Assembly: GCF_011386835.1 (NCBI RefSeq)
Contig: NC_088797.1
Span: 40,857,583-40,921,582 of the forward strand
Direction of reading: 5' to 3'
Source of the DNA: Chrysemys picta bellii
Lineage: Eukaryota > Chordata > Testudines > Emydidae
DNA length: 64,000 nucleotides
Below, one piece after another: positions 61,745-64,000 of the stretch (position 1 is its first letter; each line of letters starts with the position of its first letter). Both the position numbers and the translations under genes were made by a program. Under the pieces are notes generated by a model. The model had not been told where the DNA came from. It worked only from the letters and a program-made list of their open reading frames with translations, and ran no database searches.

Positions 61745-62292
61745 CTCTCTACATAGCAAAAATTGCAGATGACAAACTTATTTAGGATAGTTAGGACCAG
61801 AAAGGAGACAAATAAAAGGGACACAATAAAAGTACATAAAATATTGAATGCTGTAGAGAAGATAGATTGTAAGCTTCGGATCTCCTTGCCTGATAATACA
61901 AGAGCAAGGAAACATCCAATTAAGTTAAAAGGTGGGAAACTCAAAACTGATTAAAGCAGGTATTTTTTCTCATAACATGTAACTAGACTGTGGAACTCAT
62001 GCCACAAGAAGCCACTGAGGACAAGAACTTAGCAAGATTCAAAAAGGAATGTATAGGGATAACAAGAATATCCAGAATTATCATCATTAATGACATCAAA
62101 CATTTTGGAAAAAATACTACACCAATCTCTAACTACTAGAGACTAGAGGAAGACCTAATTTGGAAGGCAGATTACCCCACATTTACCTACTGCAGGTTCT
62201 TTCACCTGGTGGTGGACACTGTTGAATACAGATTACTGGACTAGATGGATCTCAGATCTGATCCAGTGTGGCAATTCCTATGTTTCTATGTC
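61745..62292 (+). mobile_element. Older copy of the turtle-type LINE 3' end
   Basis: Reads RKETNKRDTIKVHKILNAVE and ARKHPIKLKGGKLKTD in one frame, matching the RRxxRGD and TRTRGHxMKLxGGRFKTN blocks of the 7978 copy. It ends ttactggactagatggatct and cagtgtggcaattcctatgt, the diverged family tail. The downstream part of its coding region is full of substitutions, so it is an older insertion. Confidence 0.75.
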
Positions 62293-62460
62293 TCATTATA
62301 TTGTCACCTTTAGTTCCTTTTGGTCTTGCTCTATTCAGTGCATTAGTCTGTAAAGTATGTAAGCAAATAGTCAAATAACAGCAAGCTGATCGAAAGGTAA
62401 ATTATCGATGAGCCAAATCCTCAGTGAGGGTAAAGAGACATAGCTACATTGACGTCAATC

Positions 62461-63207
62461 ATAGCTGGTTGAAAAGTTTTCAACAACAGTTTTCCCATTT
62501 CCCATTCATCAAAATAGAAATGTTTTGTGGGAATGTTGCTATTTTCATTAAATTTTGAATGGGAAAAAGTCAAGATGTTTAGTTTCAAGAATGTGGCAAA
62601 TGTTTCATTTCAGCTTTATCATTTTGACTTTTATAATGTAATATTAACATTAATATTTTAATATCTTTATATTACAGCTGTCCAGAGGATGACAATTCCT
62701 TTTTGTGACAAATTTCAAGGTTTCAGAATTTGTTTTCATTCCATATGAAACACAAGCAAAACCTTTTGAACATTTTCATGAAACAGAATTATGTTAAAAC
62801 ATGATTTTTTTGGATCCAAAAGGTAAGTTTTCACCCTCTCACTCCTTCTCCCTTTCTCTCCACAACCAGAGAGTCGATCCCGAACCTCAAAAATCCTCCT
62901 GTTGAAAACTTTGTTGAAACTGATACATCTCCCTGAGACATTTCAAATTTGATGAAGCAGCATATTTTATCAAAAATGTTCCAACCAGATCTTATTCATA
63001 AATATTAGATATCATATATTAATATAATATAAACATCAAAATGAATCAAAATGTTTCAATGGTCCCAAACTGAAATTTTTTGGAATTCTCATCTTGTGGG
63101 AAATTTTGAAATTTCAGCATTTTTTGTTCTAATTCAGAATGATCTTTTTTCCCTCAAAAATGTTGGCATTTTACCACAGAATGGAAATTCCAGTTCCCAG
63201 CCAGCTC
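62461..63207. mobile_element. AT-rich inverted-terminus element, AGCTGGTTG family, long copy
   Basis: Left ATAGCTGGTTGAAAAGTTTT, right CAGTTCCCAGCCAGCTCT. It is about 750 bp, AT-rich, rich in tttgaaa and aaatgttt words on both strands. No transposase-like frame. Confidence 0.6.
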
Positions 63208-64000
63208 TGCAGATAGAGAAGCTACATTGATATACACCAGCTGAGACTCAGGCTCATAATGTAGTTATCTAATATTTAGTAAATATGGTGGAAGGGAAGT
63301 GACTGGTATTATACTTGGGGGCAGGGAGCGGAAGTACGAAAGAATTGTACATTCTGAAACTATACCTAAGATGTACTTTTTAAAAAAAATACAAGTCTTG
63401 TTTTGCTTTAGAGATGACTGTTATTAGTGACAGAACTTGGAAGTGTCCTACATTTTTCCAGCACATTTGGATAAAAATGAGCATACACTATGTGTAAGCC
63501 AACGTCAATGACTAAAAATGGAAGATCTTTGAAAGAAACTTAAAACATAATTATAATAGGTATAAAAACTGCAACATACCCAGAAACCACTCTGTCATCC
63601 CTAATCTACAGCATCATTATGAAGTGCCTACAGCAACACATCATTGTAGTGTACCAACTTGGCCAACCAGTCGGTGGAGGCTGCGAGAAGATATGCATTC
63701 CTACAGCCCTCTGTCAGAAGAAAGAACTATTCTCAAAGGACTGAAATCCTTCAGCCACCCCAGAAAGGGAAGTTTCTCTTACAGAGCAAAAATGCATCAC
63801 TGGCCTAGAGAAGACACTGGAAAAGAGTCTCCGGTAAAGGGCCTAATTATTAATCAGAACTAAGATATGATACTGAAAACTCATAAGGTGAAATACTTCC
63901 ATTATGAGTAAGAGCAGCAGCAGTGGAGGGAAAGGGGCAGTGCTGGCAGTGAGCTGCATCCCACAGACATTCTGCCAGTACAAGCTCCTACGTGGGCAGT
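63208..64000. other. No gene seen
   Basis: A 79-codon frame at 63624-63863 has no domain. Nothing else recognised up to the window edge. Confidence 0.5.

Overview
This window reads as nuclear DNA of an amniote, most probably a turtle. The evidence is the repeat population: CR1 LINEs with the TTCTATGATTCTA-type 3' end, a second CR1-group LINE whose 3' end carries the 'tgggctagatggac' tail typical of turtle elements, tRNA-derived SINEs, and many short inverted-repeat transposons (hAT-like with 8-bp duplications, Tigger/mariner-like with TA duplications). There are no bacterial genes, operons or CRISPR arrays. The species call is inference from repeat style.

Host gene: one exon is recognisable, on the minus strand at 40268-40402. 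It is a 135-bp, 45-codon exon of an SLC6 neurotransmitter transporter and fits SLC6A11 (GABA transporter GAT-3) best. It has an intact open frame and consensus splice sites. No second SLC6 exon was found by eye, so most of the window is probably two large introns of this gene.

The main accessory feature is a decayed but complete-length LTR retrotransposon at 19729-25620: 5' LTR, gag, CCHC knuckle, protease, integrase, reverse transcriptase, RNase H, polypurine tract, 3' LTR. Integrase lies upstream of reverse transcriptase. That is the copia-like order that defines the Gmr1 group within Ty3/gypsy. Its gag carries a capsid segment that reads like a SCAN domain, matching the proposal that the vertebrate SCAN domain came from a Gmr1-type capsid. 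Each LTR holds a 49-bp minisatellite, with four units in the 5' LTR and eight in the 3' LTR.

Other landmarks, left to right: inverted repeats at 111-269; small palindromic elements at 1.6-6.5 kb; a tRNA-like SINE plus a LINE 3' end at 7.6-8.9 kb, with an opposite-strand copy of the SINE at 11.8-12.1 kb; a 233-bp tandem duplication at 11.2-11.7 kb; MITEs at 14.1 and 16.5 kb; a 5'-truncated CR1 at 26.0-28.4 kb; two copies of one Tigger-like MITE at 29.0 and 31.1 kb; hAT MITEs at 34.5, 45.4, 47.7 and 50.5 kb; nested insertions at 43.1, 45.4 and 47.0 kb; and a cluster of TCTACAC-type MITEs at 55.8-56.3 and 61.4 kb. The rest is AT-rich intronic sequence with no recognisable gene.

All assignments come from reading the sequence. 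No alignment, database search or structure prediction was run.
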